Below are positions 17,138 to 25,593 of a stretch of DNA of 64,000 nt, piece by piece. The DNA lies in contig JAFUIS010000018.1 in the NCBI GenBank assembly GCA_017468365.1, positions 158,895 through 222,894 of the forward strand. The letters are read 5' to 3'. The notes beneath the pieces are model-generated. The model was not told the DNA's origin. It was given only the letters and a program-made list of their open reading frames with translations, and made no database searches. Both the position numbers and the translations under genes were made by a program. Positions within the stretch are counted from its first letter, which is position 1. Every line of letters begins with the position of its first letter. This stretch comes from Oscillospiraceae bacterium. GTDB lineage: Bacteria; Bacillota; Clostridia; Oscillospirales; Ruminococcaceae.

Positions 17138-17905
17138 ATGAAAAGACTTGAAAACAAAGTTGCAATAATAACCGGAGCAGGAAACGGAATGGGTCTTGAA
17201 GGCGTGCGTCTTTTTCTTGCAGAAGGATGTAAAGTTGCCGCAACAGATATTTCTTATGAATCTCTTGAAAAAAATCTTAAAGAATACGAAGAAAGCGAAA
17301 ATCTGATACTTCTTAAACATGACATTACAAGTGAAGAAGACTGGAAAAATGTTGTTGAAAAAACAGCTGAAAAATTTGGAAAAATTGATATTCTTGTAAA
17401 CAGCGCAGGCGGTTCCAAACAGGTAGAACTTATGGATGAAACCGTTGAAGGATTTATTTCTCAAATCAACCTTAATCTTATTTCCGCATGGCTTGGAATG
17501 AAATATGTTATTCCATATATGCAGAAAAACGGAAAAGGTTCTATTGTAAACTGTGGTTCAATGTCCGCAAGAATGGGAAGTGCAACCAATACCGGTGCTA
17601 TAGCATACACCGCTTCCAAAGGCGGACTTGTTTCTATGTCTAGAGAAGTTGCCTGGAGATATGCAAAAGATAATATCAGAGTAAATGTTGTTCATCCTGG
17701 TCCCACATTCTCAAGCACTCCGGAAAAATACGGATGCCCGAACGTTGAAGCTTTGGGATATACTTATAAAGATCAGATACCGCTCTATCCTCATGCAGGC
17801 GAATCTGTTGATATTGCAAACGGATATCTTTTCTTTGCAAGCGATGAAACTAAATTTATTACAGGACAGGAACTTTGCGTCGAAGGCGGATACGAAGCAC
17901 ACTGA
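17138..17905 (+). CDS. SDR family NAD(P)-dependent oxidoreductase
   Basis: Short-chain dehydrogenase of 255 residues. The cofactor loop is TGAGNGMGLEG (residues 13-23), NSAGG follows near residue 88, and the catalytic Ser (CGSMSARMGS) and YTASK Tyr/Lys are present. The C-terminus FITGQELCVEGGYEAH is typical of the classical FabG-like subfamily. The substrate is not predictable. A strong AAAGGAGGAG site precedes it. Codons here are richer in A/T third positions than in flanking genes, which may mean recent arrival together with its TetR regulator. Confidence 0.88.
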   Translation: MKRLENKVAIITGAGNGMGLEGVRLFLAEGCKVAATDISYESLEKNLKEYEESENLILLKHDITSEEDWKNVVEKTAEKFGKIDILVNSAGGSKQVELMDETVEGFISQINLNLISAWLGMKYVIPYMQKNGKGSIVNCGSMSARMGSATNTGAIAYTASKGGLVSMSREVAWRYAKDNIRVNVVHPGPTFSSTPEKYGCPNVEALGYTYKDQIPLYPHAGESVDIANGYLFFASDETKFITGQELCVEGGYEAH

Positions 17906-17921
17906 TAAATATCAAAAAACA

Positions 17922-17955
17922 AAAAACCTCCCGCAAATTTCTGCGGGAGGTTTTT
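17922..17955. terminator. Bidirectional terminator
   Basis: AAAAACCTCCCGCA pairs with TGCGGGAGGTTTTT across a short loop, between the convergent SDR and phosphofructokinase genes. Confidence 0.85.
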
Positions 17956-17965
17956 ATTATTGGAA

Positions 17966-19225
17966 TTATTCGTTGACGGGTTCTGCGGGGATACGTTTGA
18001 GTCTTGCGTATCTGGGCATTCCGTGTTCGTAAGGGGTTTCGATCTCGCCCTGGATAAGCGGAACAACGTATTCGATGAATTCGTCGGTGACATTGTTGCC
18101 TTCTTCGTTGATCCATTCGCGCGGGACGCATTTTTCTGCGTTTGCAACGTCTTTGAGGTCAACAAGGGTGGGAACGCATTTATAGATTCCGTATTTGGTT
18201 TCGCGGACGAAAGCGACCATTTTTCCGGTTTCGCCGGAAACGGCGGCATCGACTGCGAAAGTTCCGGCAAGAGCTGCTTCGTCACGGTCGGTTTTGGAAG
18301 CTGCATGGCCTGCGCAGCGCTGGAGAAGGGAAAGTTCGATTCCGCGGACTTTTGCGCCGGTTTTTGCACGGATGATGTTGGACATGGTTGCGGCAAGACC
18401 GCCGAGCTGGGAATGACCGAACTCGTCGATGACGTTGGTGTCGTTGATGCCGTATTCGCTGATGAATTTGCCGTGTTTGTCGCGGATACCTTCGGAGAAT
18501 ACGATTACGATACGTTTGTGGTGTTTCTGGAATTCGTCAAGGTCGGCAAAGAATTTATCCATATCGAAAACAACTTCGGGAAGATAGACGAAAGCGGGAC
18601 CTTCGCAGCAGATTTTGGAGAGTGCTGCGGCACCGGCAAGCCATCCTGCGTGACGGCCCATAACTTCGATTACGACGATGGCGTCACGGTCATATACGTG
18701 AACGTCCTTGATGACCTCTGCGACGGAAAGGGCAATATATTTTGCGGAAGAACCGAAGCCGGGGCAATGGTCGGTCATGGTAAGGTCGTTATCGATGGTT
18801 TTCGGAACACCGATGATGCGGCATTCGTAATCCTGGGTCGCCATATATTCGGATATCTTGTTGCAGGTATCCATACTGTCGTTACCGCCGTTATAGAAGA
18901 AATAGCGGATGTTATATTTTTTGAAAATTTCGAGGATTCGTTTATAGTCGGTGTCGTCCTCGCGGAAGTCTTTGAGCTTATAACGGCAGCTTCTGATAAG
19001 GGAAGCGGGGGTGGTAAGCATAAGTTCGAGGGTTTCGGAATCTTCTTTTCCCATATCGATGATGCTGTCATCGAGAACGCCGCGGATTCCGTGCTGTGCG
19101 GCAAGGACTTTGGTTATGCATTTTTTACCGAGTGCGGCTTTGATAACGCCGTATGCACTGGAGTTGATAACTGCGGTAGGGCCGCCGGATTGACCGATAA
19201 GACATGCGCCGATAAGTTCGCTCAT
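17966..19225 (-). CDS. pfp: Pyrophosphate-type 6-phosphofructokinase
   Basis: Glycolytic enzyme of 419 residues converting fructose 6-phosphate to the 1,6-bisphosphate, here most likely with pyrophosphate. The N-terminus is IGQSGGPTAVINSSAYGV. The phosphate-donor site reads GGNDSMDT instead of the GGDGS of ATP enzymes, and the acid loop is PKTIDNDL; an Asp/Asn in place of the second Gly with Lys in PKTIDND marks PPi use in known members. The length also exceeds short ATP-PFKs (about 320). PPi use is inferred from these residues. Confidence 0.88.
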   Translation of the reverse strand: MSELIGACLIGQSGGPTAVINSSAYGVIKAALGKKCITKVLAAQHGIRGVLDDSIIDMGKEDSETLELMLTTPASLIRSCRYKLKDFREDDTDYKRILEIFKKYNIRYFFYNGGNDSMDTCNKISEYMATQDYECRIIGVPKTIDNDLTMTDHCPGFGSSAKYIALSVAEVIKDVHVYDRDAIVVIEVMGRHAGWLAGAAALSKICCEGPAFVYLPEVVFDMDKFFADLDEFQKHHKRIVIVFSEGIRDKHGKFISEYGINDTNVIDEFGHSQLGGLAATMSNIIRAKTGAKVRGIELSLLQRCAGHAASKTDRDEAALAGTFAVDAAVSGETGKMVAFVRETKYGIYKCVPTLVDLKDVANAEKCVPREWINEEGNNVTDEFIEYVVPLIQGEIETPYEHGMPRYARLKRIPAEPVNE

Positions 19226-19370
19226 AAAAATTTTGCCCCCTGTAATTTGTTGTTTTTTTGCCGGGTTTTTATCCTTTTTTAAAGATAAAAACAGTGATTC
19301 AGTATACTCTTAATAAACATTTTATCACAATATTTATAAACCTTCAATATTAAAGAAGTACGAAAAATTA

Positions 19371-19398
19371 TTGAAAAACTTGGGGAATATGTTATAAT
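19371..19398 (+). promoter_or_regulatory. Putative promoter
   Basis: TTGAAA (19371-19376) and TATAAT (19393-19398) with 16-base spacing lie ahead of the hypothetical gene at 19430. Confidence 0.55.
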
Positions 19399-19429
19399 CA
19401 TTTTCAGTAATGTTTTTGGAGGGAATTTC

Positions 19430-19942
19430 TTGAGAAGCAGCAGAGAAGCAAACCTTAAAACTTTTATTGCCGCGGCGGCTTTTGTGGTCGTTATTGCGGT
19501 TGCCGCAGTTCTTTGTGCGGTTTTTCTTGGCGGAGAGCCTGCCGGAAGCAATGACGAATTTCCGTGGATAGTTTCTGACCATATGGCGAAAGACGGGATG
19601 CTTGACGGAAGCTTTTATTCCGGCGAAAAGAATTCCAGGGACGTTCTTTCCTATAAAATCGCGGAAGAAATAACCGTTGGAAGCGACGGAAGAGGCGATT
19701 TTAAAATCGAAAACTCCGGAAAAAACTCCTGCCTTATGAAGGTCAAAATCGTCATTGACGGAAACGTTGTTTATGAGACCGGTTATATAAAACCGAATCA
19801 GCATATCGGCGAAGACATCCTTGATTCTGTTCCCGCAACAGGAACTTATTCCGCGGAGGCTTTTTTTGAGGGATTCGATCCCCACAGCGAAGAAAGCATA
19901 GGTTCCACCAAGACCGCGCTGACCGTAACCGTAATTGAATAA
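19430..19942 (+). CDS. Membrane-anchored hypothetical protein
   Basis: Protein of 170 residues with a short basic N-terminus, one long hydrophobic helix (residues 10-33, AAAFVVVIAVAAVLCAVFLGG) and a polar extracellular part that ends in beta-rich sequence. No known family recognised. A phrase YIKPNQHIGEDILDSVPATG and the closing TKTALTVTVIE suggest an immunoglobulin-like fold. The TTG start is chosen because GGAGGG lies 6 bases upstream and no ATG fits. It is flanked by its own promoter and terminator. Confidence 0.7.
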   Translation: MRSSREANLKTFIAAAAFVVVIAVAAVLCAVFLGGEPAGSNDEFPWIVSDHMAKDGMLDGSFYSGEKNSRDVLSYKIAEEITVGSDGRGDFKIENSGKNSCLMKVKIVIDGNVVYETGYIKPNQHIGEDILDSVPATGTYSAEAFFEGFDPHSEESIGSTKTALTVTVIE

Positions 19943-19950
19943 AAAATTAT

Positions 19951-19979
19951 CCTCCGGAAGAAATTCCGGAGGATTTTTT
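19951..19979. terminator. Terminator
   Basis: CCTCCGGAA (19951-19959) pairs with TTCCGGAGG (19964-19972) and is followed by A then seven T on the forward strand. It lies between convergent genes. Confidence 0.82.
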
Positions 19980-19980
19980 T

Positions 19981-20364
19981 CTAGAAAATATTGCGGAGAA
20001 GCGGCCTTTCGGAATCCCAGACTTCTTCGATAAGCATTTTGCAGCAGGAGATTTCCGCAAGGAACGCTCCGTCATCACCGCATATCGCAAGAGGGTGGAG
20101 CATTGAAACGGAAGAAGTTATTTTATCGAGCAGCTCATGGCGCACAAGGCGGCAGAGAGTGTGGTGCTCATCCATCCAGAATTTTTCAAATTCGGCGGCT
20201 TTTGCCGCCGTTTTTTCGTTTGTTCCGTTTTTAAAAAAGCTTTCGGATAGTTCGTCAAGGCGCATTGTAACGCGGTTTTTGCTTTCGGTGACCGAATGAA
20301 GGCAAAGGCAGTTGAAAGATACTGTAAGTATCATGAGCACGCAGGCGAATACCACTCTTTTCAA
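19981..20364 (-). CDS. DUF4363-like protein
   Basis: Protein of 127 residues with an N-terminal membrane or signal helix (VVFACVLMILTVSFNCLCL) and a helical remainder containing FEKFWMDEHHTLCRLVRHEL, the pattern of DUF4363 as I recall it. The gene starts 4 bases inside the stop of the DUF421 gene, the usual partner in Clostridia. Function is unknown. Confidence 0.7.
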   Translation of the reverse strand: MKRVVFACVLMILTVSFNCLCLHSVTESKNRVTMRLDELSESFFKNGTNEKTAAKAAEFEKFWMDEHHTLCRLVRHELLDKITSSVSMLHPLAICGDDGAFLAEISCCKMLIEEVWDSERPLLRNIF

Positions 20365-21044
20365 GGTTTTTCAGACTCCTTTTTAACGATATGATATTTT
20401 GCGCAAGGGTCGCAGGTCATAAGAAAAACTTCTTTTTCGGAAAGGTTTTCCTTCTTGAGCACGCCCTCGAGCCACTTTCTGGTAAGGTTGCAGTCGGTAA
20501 GGGCTTTTGAGCACAGGACTCCGTCACTTATGAGCACCGAGGGCGGAATGCTTTTTGAACTTTTTGGGTCGGAGGCGGTTTTTGGAGTAAGAGGCTGGGC
20601 TTCGGGTTTGAGATAAACGGTAAGCTGACCGTTGGTTTCGACTATTGCGAAAGAAACGTCTTCGATATCGAAAACGCCGTTTATCCGAAGCTGGCTCATA
20701 AGGTCTTCAATGGAAAAGCGAAGTTCACGCATGCTTTTCTGGTCGATGTTTCCGTTTCGGATTATGGCGATGGGATTTCCGGTGACAATGGTCTGGGCTT
20801 TTCCGCTTTTAAGGGTGATAAACGAGAGTATCACCTCGGCGCTCATAAGAGTTATTATCGGGACCACCGCACCGGTAAGAGGTATGTCGGTATCTTCGAT
20901 AGAAAGGGTGGCAATGTTGGAAATAAGAATCGCGATGACGAATTCCGAGGGCTGAAGTTCGCCAAGCTGGCGTTTTCCCATGATCCGAAGACAGACGATT
21001 ATTACGAAATAAATTATCAGCGTTCTGAAAAAGACGATAAACAA
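20361..21044 (-). CDS. DUF421 (YetF/YcaP-like) membrane protein
   Basis: Protein of 227 residues. About three N-terminal helices (FRTLIIYFVIIVCLRIMGKR onwards) are followed by a cytosolic region. LGELQPSEFVIAILISN and the later IRNGNIDQKSMRELRFSIED are DUF421 signatures. Relatives in Bacillus are sporulation-linked membrane proteins of unknown activity. It overlaps the DUF4363 gene by 4 bases. Confidence 0.82.
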   Translation of the reverse strand: MFIVFFRTLIIYFVIIVCLRIMGKRQLGELQPSEFVIAILISNIATLSIEDTDIPLTGAVVPIITLMSAEVILSFITLKSGKAQTIVTGNPIAIIRNGNIDQKSMRELRFSIEDLMSQLRINGVFDIEDVSFAIVETNGQLTVYLKPEAQPLTPKTASDPKSSKSIPPSVLISDGVLCSKALTDCNLTRKWLEGVLKKENLSEKEVFLMTCDPCAKYHIVKKESEKP

Positions 21045-21192
21045 AAATACATCTCCCGAAGGTTTTTATTATATTGTTGTCCAAATTATTAATTTTAGGC
21101 GCAACTTATTGATTAAAATGATGAATATTGATATAATAATTTAATTAGTGCGATTAAAAAATTTTTGATATAGATATTTTCGGAGGATAAAA

Positions 21193-21771
21193 ATGGAAGA
21201 AGAGATCATGTTTGAAAATCTCGAAGCAGAGATTGAAGATAAAAAAGAAAAACCGAAAAAAACCTTGAAGGAAGAACTTCTTGACTGGGGAAAAACCTTG
21301 CTTCTTTACTGCGTTCTTCCTCTTGCGCTTTTCCAGACTTTTTGCTTTATGGCAAGCGTTCCCACAGGTTCAATGGAAAGCACCATTCCGGTCGGTGCGC
21401 AGGTTCTTACCACCAGAAGCTTTGACAAAGATAATATCGAACGCGGCGACATCGTTGTTTTTGACAGCGAAGAACTGGGTGTTGTTCTTATCAAACGCTG
21501 CATCGGACTTCCCGGCGATGAGATAGCTTTTGACGGAAGCGGAAGCGTTTATATCAACGGAAGCCGTTATTATGAGGACTATATCAGCAGCTATTCCGAT
21601 TTTGAAGGTGAATTTACCGTTCCGGAGGACCATTATTTCTTTGCGGGCGATAACCGCGGAGGTTCTCTTGACGCAAGATATTGGGAAGAACCTTATATCC
21701 ACAAGGACAACGTAAAGGGAAAAGCAAGATTTATTATTTTCCCGTTTAGCAGCTTTGGCGCGCTTGAATGA
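21193..21771 (+). CDS. lepB: Signal peptidase I
   Basis: Membrane peptidase of 192 residues that cleaves secretory signal peptides. A cytosolic Glu/Lys-rich N-terminus precedes one membrane helix (LLLYCVLPLALFQTFCFMA, residues 37-55). The nucleophile Ser is in PTGSMEST, the general-base Lys in LIKRCIGLPGDEI, and the box E sequence is FAGDNRGGSLDARYW. A CGGAGG site lies 7 bases before the ATG at 21193; a later ATG at 21208 is possible but less favoured. Confidence 0.93.
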   Translation: MEEEIMFENLEAEIEDKKEKPKKTLKEELLDWGKTLLLYCVLPLALFQTFCFMASVPTGSMESTIPVGAQVLTTRSFDKDNIERGDIVVFDSEELGVVLIKRCIGLPGDEIAFDGSGSVYINGSRYYEDYISSYSDFEGEFTVPEDHYFFAGDNRGGSLDARYWEEPYIHKDNVKGKARFIIFPFSSFGALE

Positions 21772-21787
21772 TTTTCGGAGGTATAGA

Positions 21788-21886
21788 ATGAACAACAGAC
21801 TTTTTGTAAGAATCATGGTAATAGTTCTTATCGTTGCAATGATGCTTCCCACCGTTGCATACGGACTTATGTGGATACTGGGATGA
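21788..21886 (+). CDS. 32-residue membrane peptide coupled to mnmA
   Basis: Tiny open frame found by direct reading: an N-terminal NNR, one hydrophobic helix (VRIMVIVLIVAMMLPTVAYG) and a short tail LMWILG. A CGGAGG site is 7 bases upstream. Its TGA overlaps the mnmA ATG in ATGA. Size and layout recall Prli42/DUF4044-type peptides of Firmicutes, but that is only a resemblance. Confidence 0.6.
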   Translation: MNNRLFVRIMVIVLIVAMMLPTVAYGLMWILG

Positions 21887-22896
21887 GCAGGGTAATGGTC
21901 GGACTCAGCGGCGGAGTGGATTCCGCCGTTGCAGCGTATTTTCTTAAAAAACAGGGTTACGAAGTTGCGGGCGCGACTTTTCGTCTTATGGACGATTGGG
22001 ACGAAGCAAAAGACGCGAAAGCGGTTGCGGAATATCTTGGAATTCCGCACTATGTTTTTGACTTCCGCGAAATATTCAGAAAGGAAGTTCTTGATAACTT
22101 CACCGAAGAATACAAAAAGGGAAGAACCCCGAACCCATGTGTAAGATGCAATAAATTTATCAAGTTCCCGGCTTTTTTTGAAAAAGCGCAGGAACTCGGT
22201 TACGATCTTATCTCCACCGGTCACTATGCGCGCACCGACGGAGAAAACATTTTCCGCGCAAAAAATCTTGCGAAAGACCAAAGCTATATGATGTATAACA
22301 TCGAAAAAGAGCTTATTCCGCACCTTCGTTTTCCGCTGGCTGATCTTTCTAAGGACGAAATCCGCGCAATTGCAGCCGAAGCGGGAATTCCCGTTGCGCA
22401 AAAGCCGGATTCCCAGGACATCTGTTTTATTCCGGACGGGGACACTCAGGGATATCTTGAACGCGAGGTAGGCGAGATGCCCCACGGAAAATTCGTTGAT
22501 GAATGCGGAAAATGCCTTGGTGAACACAAAGGCATCTGCCGCTATACCATAGGACAAAGAAAAGGTCTCGGACTTTCGCTTCCGGCGCCGCTTTACGTCG
22601 GAAAGATAGATCCGGAGGCAAACGAAGTTGTGCTTGTTGAAAACGAGGCGCTTTTTAAAAAACGCCTTATGGTAAAGGATTTTCACTGGATAAACGGTGC
22701 GCCGGATATGCCTATTCCGGTGACCTGCAAGATAAGGTATGCGCATAATCCCGCGCCGGCACTTGCAAGTACCTGTATTTTTGACGACAAGGCACTTATC
22801 CTTTTTGATGAGCCCCAGAGAGCGGTCACTGCGGGTCAGTCTGCCGTTATCTATGACGGCGACAAACTTCTCGGCGGCGGAGTGATTATCGGGTGA
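21883..22896 (+). CDS. mnmA: tRNA-specific 2-thiouridylase MnmA-like
   Basis: ATP-pyrophosphatase-type enzyme of 337 residues that adds sulfur to U34 of tRNAs for Lys, Glu and Gln. The ATP loop is GLSGGVDSAVAA. Catalytic-type cysteines are in NPCVRCNKFIKF and in DSQDICFIPDG. The GQRKGLGLS and C-terminal beta-barrel parts follow. I start at the ATG at 21883, which overlaps the tiny gene upstream; a GTG at 21871 is less likely. It is slightly shorter than Escherichia coli MnmA. Confidence 0.92.
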   Translation: MSRVMVGLSGGVDSAVAAYFLKKQGYEVAGATFRLMDDWDEAKDAKAVAEYLGIPHYVFDFREIFRKEVLDNFTEEYKKGRTPNPCVRCNKFIKFPAFFEKAQELGYDLISTGHYARTDGENIFRAKNLAKDQSYMMYNIEKELIPHLRFPLADLSKDEIRAIAAEAGIPVAQKPDSQDICFIPDGDTQGYLEREVGEMPHGKFVDECGKCLGEHKGICRYTIGQRKGLGLSLPAPLYVGKIDPEANEVVLVENEALFKKRLMVKDFHWINGAPDMPIPVTCKIRYAHNPAPALASTCIFDDKALILFDEPQRAVTAGQSAVIYDGDKLLGGGVIIG

Positions 22897-22925
22897 TTGA
22901 CAAGTGATGTTCTCTTGTGTATAAT
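22897..22925 (+). promoter_or_regulatory. Perfect-consensus sigma-A promoter
   Basis: TTGACA (22897-22902), 17 bases, TATAAT (22920-22925). The -35 element touches the last base of the mnmA stop region, so the promoter is wholly internal to the short gap and drives the leader ORF and the CNNM gene. Confidence 0.8.
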
Positions 22926-22955
22926 TATCACATCATCTTTTTGAAAGGTCAAAAA

Positions 22956-22994
22956 ATGGACGACGCAGACATACGAAGTATTATGATAAATTGA
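22956..22994 (+). CDS. Putative 12-codon leader peptide MDDADIRSIMIN
   Basis: Short ORF about 25 bases downstream of the expected transcript start, with GAAAGG as ribosome site. The product is 12 residues with three Asp in the first five positions. It is followed within 8 bases by an intrinsic terminator and then the CNNM/CorC-type transporter gene, the order of a transcription attenuator. Chance occurrence of so short an ORF cannot be excluded. Confidence 0.45.
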   Translation: MDDADIRSIMIN

Positions 22995-23001
22995 TTTTCG
23001 G

Positions 23002-23044
23002 AGCATAGCCTGAGTGTTAAAACACATTCGGGCTGTGCTTTTTT
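23002..23044 (+). terminator. Strong intrinsic terminator or attenuator ahead of the CNNM gene
   Basis: A 16-bp stem (23002-23017 with 23024-23039, three G-U pairs) with a 6-base loop is followed by six T (23039-23044). It lies between the consensus promoter and the downstream gene, so either it ends a small RNA or it is regulated by readthrough. Confidence 0.85.
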
Positions 23045-23083
23045 GCGTTAATATAAATTTTGAAAGGTTGTATCAATTTTTAA

Positions 23084-24331
23084 ATGAACGACATAGGCAT
23101 TATAATCGTTATGGGACTTCTCGTAATGATGTCGGCTTATTTTTCTGCAACGGAAACCGCTTTCAACAGTCTTAACATGACTAAGATCAAAATTTCGGCG
23201 GAGCACGGGGACAAGACCGCGAAGCTTATCATTCGCCTTCTTGACGATTACAACAGACTTCTCACGACCATTCTTGTGGGAAACAACATCGTAAACATCG
23301 CCCTTTCTTCCATTGCGACCGTTTTCTTCATAAAACTTGTCGGAGACGCGGGCGCGACGGTTTCCACCGTTGTTATCACCGTTATCGTTCTTATTTTCGG
23401 TGAGATAACCCCGAAAAGCGTAGCGAAGGAATCTCCCGAGGCTTTTGCAAGATTTTCCGCACCGATAATCAACTTTCTTGCGGTAATACTTACTCCGGTC
23501 AACTATATTTTCGGACTTTGGAAAAAACTCGTTTCGGTCATCTTCAAGAGCAGCGACGAACATGCCGTTACCGAAGAAGAGCTTCTTTCGATGGTCGACG
23601 AAGTTGAACACAGCGGCGGAATCGGCGAACAGGAAGGCGAACTTATCCGCAACGCTATGGAACTTAACGAAAACGACTGCGCGGATATCGCGACTCCCCG
23701 AGTCGATATCGAAGCGGTGGAGAAAAACTGGACCAAGGAAGAAGTGGCAAAGGTCTTTATTGAGACAGGATATTCCCGTCTTCCGGTTTACGTTGACAGC
23801 ATTGATAACATCATCGGAATTATCCACCGCACCGACTTTTATAACAATTACGATATGGAAAATATTGCGGACGCCATTCTTACCAAACCGGTTTTCGTTC
23901 CCACCACCATGAAGATCGGTGCGCTTCTTAAACTTTTGCAGAAGAACAAATGCCACATGGCGGTCGTTACCGACGAATACGGCGGCACTTTCGGTATCGT
24001 CACCATGGAAGATATCCTTGAAGAACTTGTCGGCGAAATCTGGGACGAACACGACGAAGTCGAAGAGGATATGAGCGAAAATAAAGGTATTTATACCGTT
24101 TCCGGAAGCATGGATCCGGAAGAACTTTTTGAGGAACTTGAAATGGGTATTGAGGAAGTTCCTTATGCTACCCTTGGCGGCTGGATAATGGACGAACTCA
24201 ACAAAGTTCCCGAAGTTGGCGATACCTTTGAATCTAACGGATATAAATTCACCGTAGAAACCGTTGACGGAATGCGCGTTGATACAGCGGTGGTCGAAAA
24301 AATCGAAACCGTTTCCGAAACCGAGGAATAA
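23084..24331 (+). CDS. CNNM/CorC (hemolysin C) family transporter
   Basis: Membrane protein of 415 residues: an N-terminal DUF21 domain with about four helices ([44 protein letters not shown]), a CBS pair around 205-330 ([37 protein letters not shown]) and a C-terminal CorC/HlyC domain. Members move Mg2+ or other divalent cations; MpfA of Staphylococcus and Bacillus exports Mg2+. The ribosome site is weak, with GAAAGG about 17 bases upstream. It is preceded by the leader at 22926-23083 and followed closely by an acetyltransferase gene. Confidence 0.9.
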   Translation: MNDIGIIIVMGLLVMMSAYFSATETAFNSLNMTKIKISAEHGDKTAKLIIRLLDDYNRLLTTILVGNNIVNIALSSIATVFFIKLVGDAGATVSTVVITVIVLIFGEITPKSVAKESPEAFARFSAPIINFLAVILTPVNYIFGLWKKLVSVIFKSSDEHAVTEEELLSMVDEVEHSGGIGEQEGELIRNAMELNENDCADIATPRVDIEAVEKNWTKEEVAKVFIETGYSRLPVYVDSIDNIIGIIHRTDFYNNYDMENIADAILTKPVFVPTTMKIGALLKLLQKNKCHMAVVTDEYGGTFGIVTMEDILEELVGEIWDEHDEVEEDMSENKGIYTVSGSMDPEELFEELEMGIEEVPYATLGGWIMDELNKVPEVGDTFESNGYKFTVETVDGMRVDTAVVEKIETVSETEE

Positions 24332-24333
24332 AA

Positions 24334-24777
24334 ATGGAACTTATCGTTAAAAAATTTGATGAACTTACCGTAAACGAACTTTACGATATTCTTAAACTGC
24401 GCGTCGACGTTTTTGTGGTGGAGCAGGAATGTCCCTATCCGGAAATCGACGATAAAGACCAGAACGCATATCACGTCTGGCTCAAAGACGAAGAGGGGAT
24501 AGCGGCATATTTAAGAGTTCTTGACAAGGGCGTTTCGTTTAAGGACGCCGCGGTGGGAAGAGTTATTTCCGCAAGGCGCAGAAAAGGTTTCGGCACCGTT
24601 GTTCTCAAAGAGGGCATCCGCGTTGCAAAGGAAAAATTCGGCGCGGATAAAATAACAATCGAAGCCCAGGTCTATGCCAGAAAATTTTATGAAAACGTTG
24701 GCTTTAAACAGGTTTCGGAAGAATTTCTTGAGGACGGTATTCCCCACATCGTAATGACGCTTGATTGTAGCAATTAA
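24334..24777 (+). CDS. ElaA-type GNAT acetyltransferase
   Basis: GNAT protein of 147 residues of the ElaA subfamily. The N-terminus has FDELTVNELYDILKLRVDVFVVEQECPY-like ElaA sequence (LRVDVFVVEQECPYPEIDD), followed by the acetyl-CoA loop in a reduced form (SARRRKGFGTVVL). Substrate unknown. It begins 3 bases past the CNNM stop and probably shares its transcript, and ends at a terminator. Confidence 0.82.
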   Translation: MELIVKKFDELTVNELYDILKLRVDVFVVEQECPYPEIDDKDQNAYHVWLKDEEGIAAYLRVLDKGVSFKDAAVGRVISARRRKGFGTVVLKEGIRVAKEKFGADKITIEAQVYARKFYENVGFKQVSEEFLEDGIPHIVMTLDCSN

Positions 24778-24780
24778 ATA

Positions 24781-24812
24781 AAAAATGCCGGCGAATTTTG
24801 TCGGCATTTTTT
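24781..24812 (+). terminator. Terminator
   Basis: AAAATGCCG pairs with CGGCATTTT around an 11-base loop and a T run follows. Confidence 0.75.
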
Positions 24813-24874
24813 GTTGTACGGATTTGTGTATTGTGATAAAATTTAACTGTAAAAACCGAAAAGGAGGCGTTTTT

Positions 24875-25552
24875 ATGCATTATGAAATTGAAGGAGGCTC
24901 TCTTCCGGCGTTGGTCATCCAGCTTGATGCGGGCGAAGGACTTATGAGCGAATCCGGCGGAAGGACCTGGATAAAAGGACCCATAATCACTGAAACCAAA
25001 GCGGACGGCGGTCTTGGCGGAAGCATTGGAAGAATGTTCTCGGGCGAAAGCCTTTTCCTCAGCCATTACCATGCAAAAGGTCCGGGAGAAATCGCATTTA
25101 CCTCTTCTTTCCCGGGAAGAATCATATCCAAACAGCTTGCACCCGGCGAGAGCGTCATTTGCCAGAAAAAAGCTTTTCTTTGTGCAACCGAAGGAACTCA
25201 GCTTTCGATTTTCTTCAGAAAGAAAGTGGGAGCGGGACTTCTTGGCGGTGAAGGATTCATCATGCAGAAAGTTACCGGCCCAGGAATGGCATTTTTTGAA
25301 ATAGACGGCTACTGCAAGGAATACACTCTTGCTCCCGGTGAAGAAATTGTTTGCGACACCGGCGTTATCGCAATGATGGACGAAACCTGCAAGATGGATA
25401 TCCGTATGGTGGGAAGCCTTAAAAATGCGGTTTTCGGCGGCGAAGGCCTTGTGGATACCGTTGTTACCGGACCCGGAAAAGTAATGCTCCAAACCATGCC
25501 CATTTATAAAGTTGCGGGAGCTATCGCGCCCTTTATTGCAACCGGAAAATAA
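24875..25552 (+). CDS. AIM24/TIGR00266 family protein
   Basis: Beta-rich protein of 225 residues of the AIM24 family (TIGR00266), of unknown biochemical role. Family features are repeated glycine turns: ALVIQLDAGEGLMSESGG, GRMFSGESLFLSHYHA, FPGRIISKQL, and FRKKVGAGLLGGEGFIMQKV. The ATG at 24875 has AAGGAGG 6 bases upstream; the longer frame from 24785 passes through a terminator and is rejected. Terminators on both sides make it a single-gene unit. Confidence 0.85.
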   Translation: MHYEIEGGSLPALVIQLDAGEGLMSESGGRTWIKGPIITETKADGGLGGSIGRMFSGESLFLSHYHAKGPGEIAFTSSFPGRIISKQLAPGESVICQKKAFLCATEGTQLSIFFRKKVGAGLLGGEGFIMQKVTGPGMAFFEIDGYCKEYTLAPGEEIVCDTGVIAMMDETCKMDIRMVGSLKNAVFGGEGLVDTVVTGPGKVMLQTMPIYKVAGAIAPFIATGK

Positions 25553-25563
25553 AAATTCAAATA

Positions 25564-25593
25564 AAAAATCCCGCCTTTTGGCGGGATTTTTTT
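25564..25593. terminator. Bidirectional terminator
   Basis: AAAAATCCCGCC pairs with GGCGGGATTTTT around TTTT, between convergent AIM24 and pcp genes. Confidence 0.85.

Noticed and set aside
21370-22746. 458-residue reverse open frame opposite lepB and mnmA
   Set aside because: Spans two well-identified forward genes; basic, cysteine-scattered sequence typical of shadows.
22926-23083. yybP-ykoY or M-box riboswitch ahead of the CNNM gene
   Set aside because: The leader is too short and lacks the conserved cores of these riboswitches as I know them.
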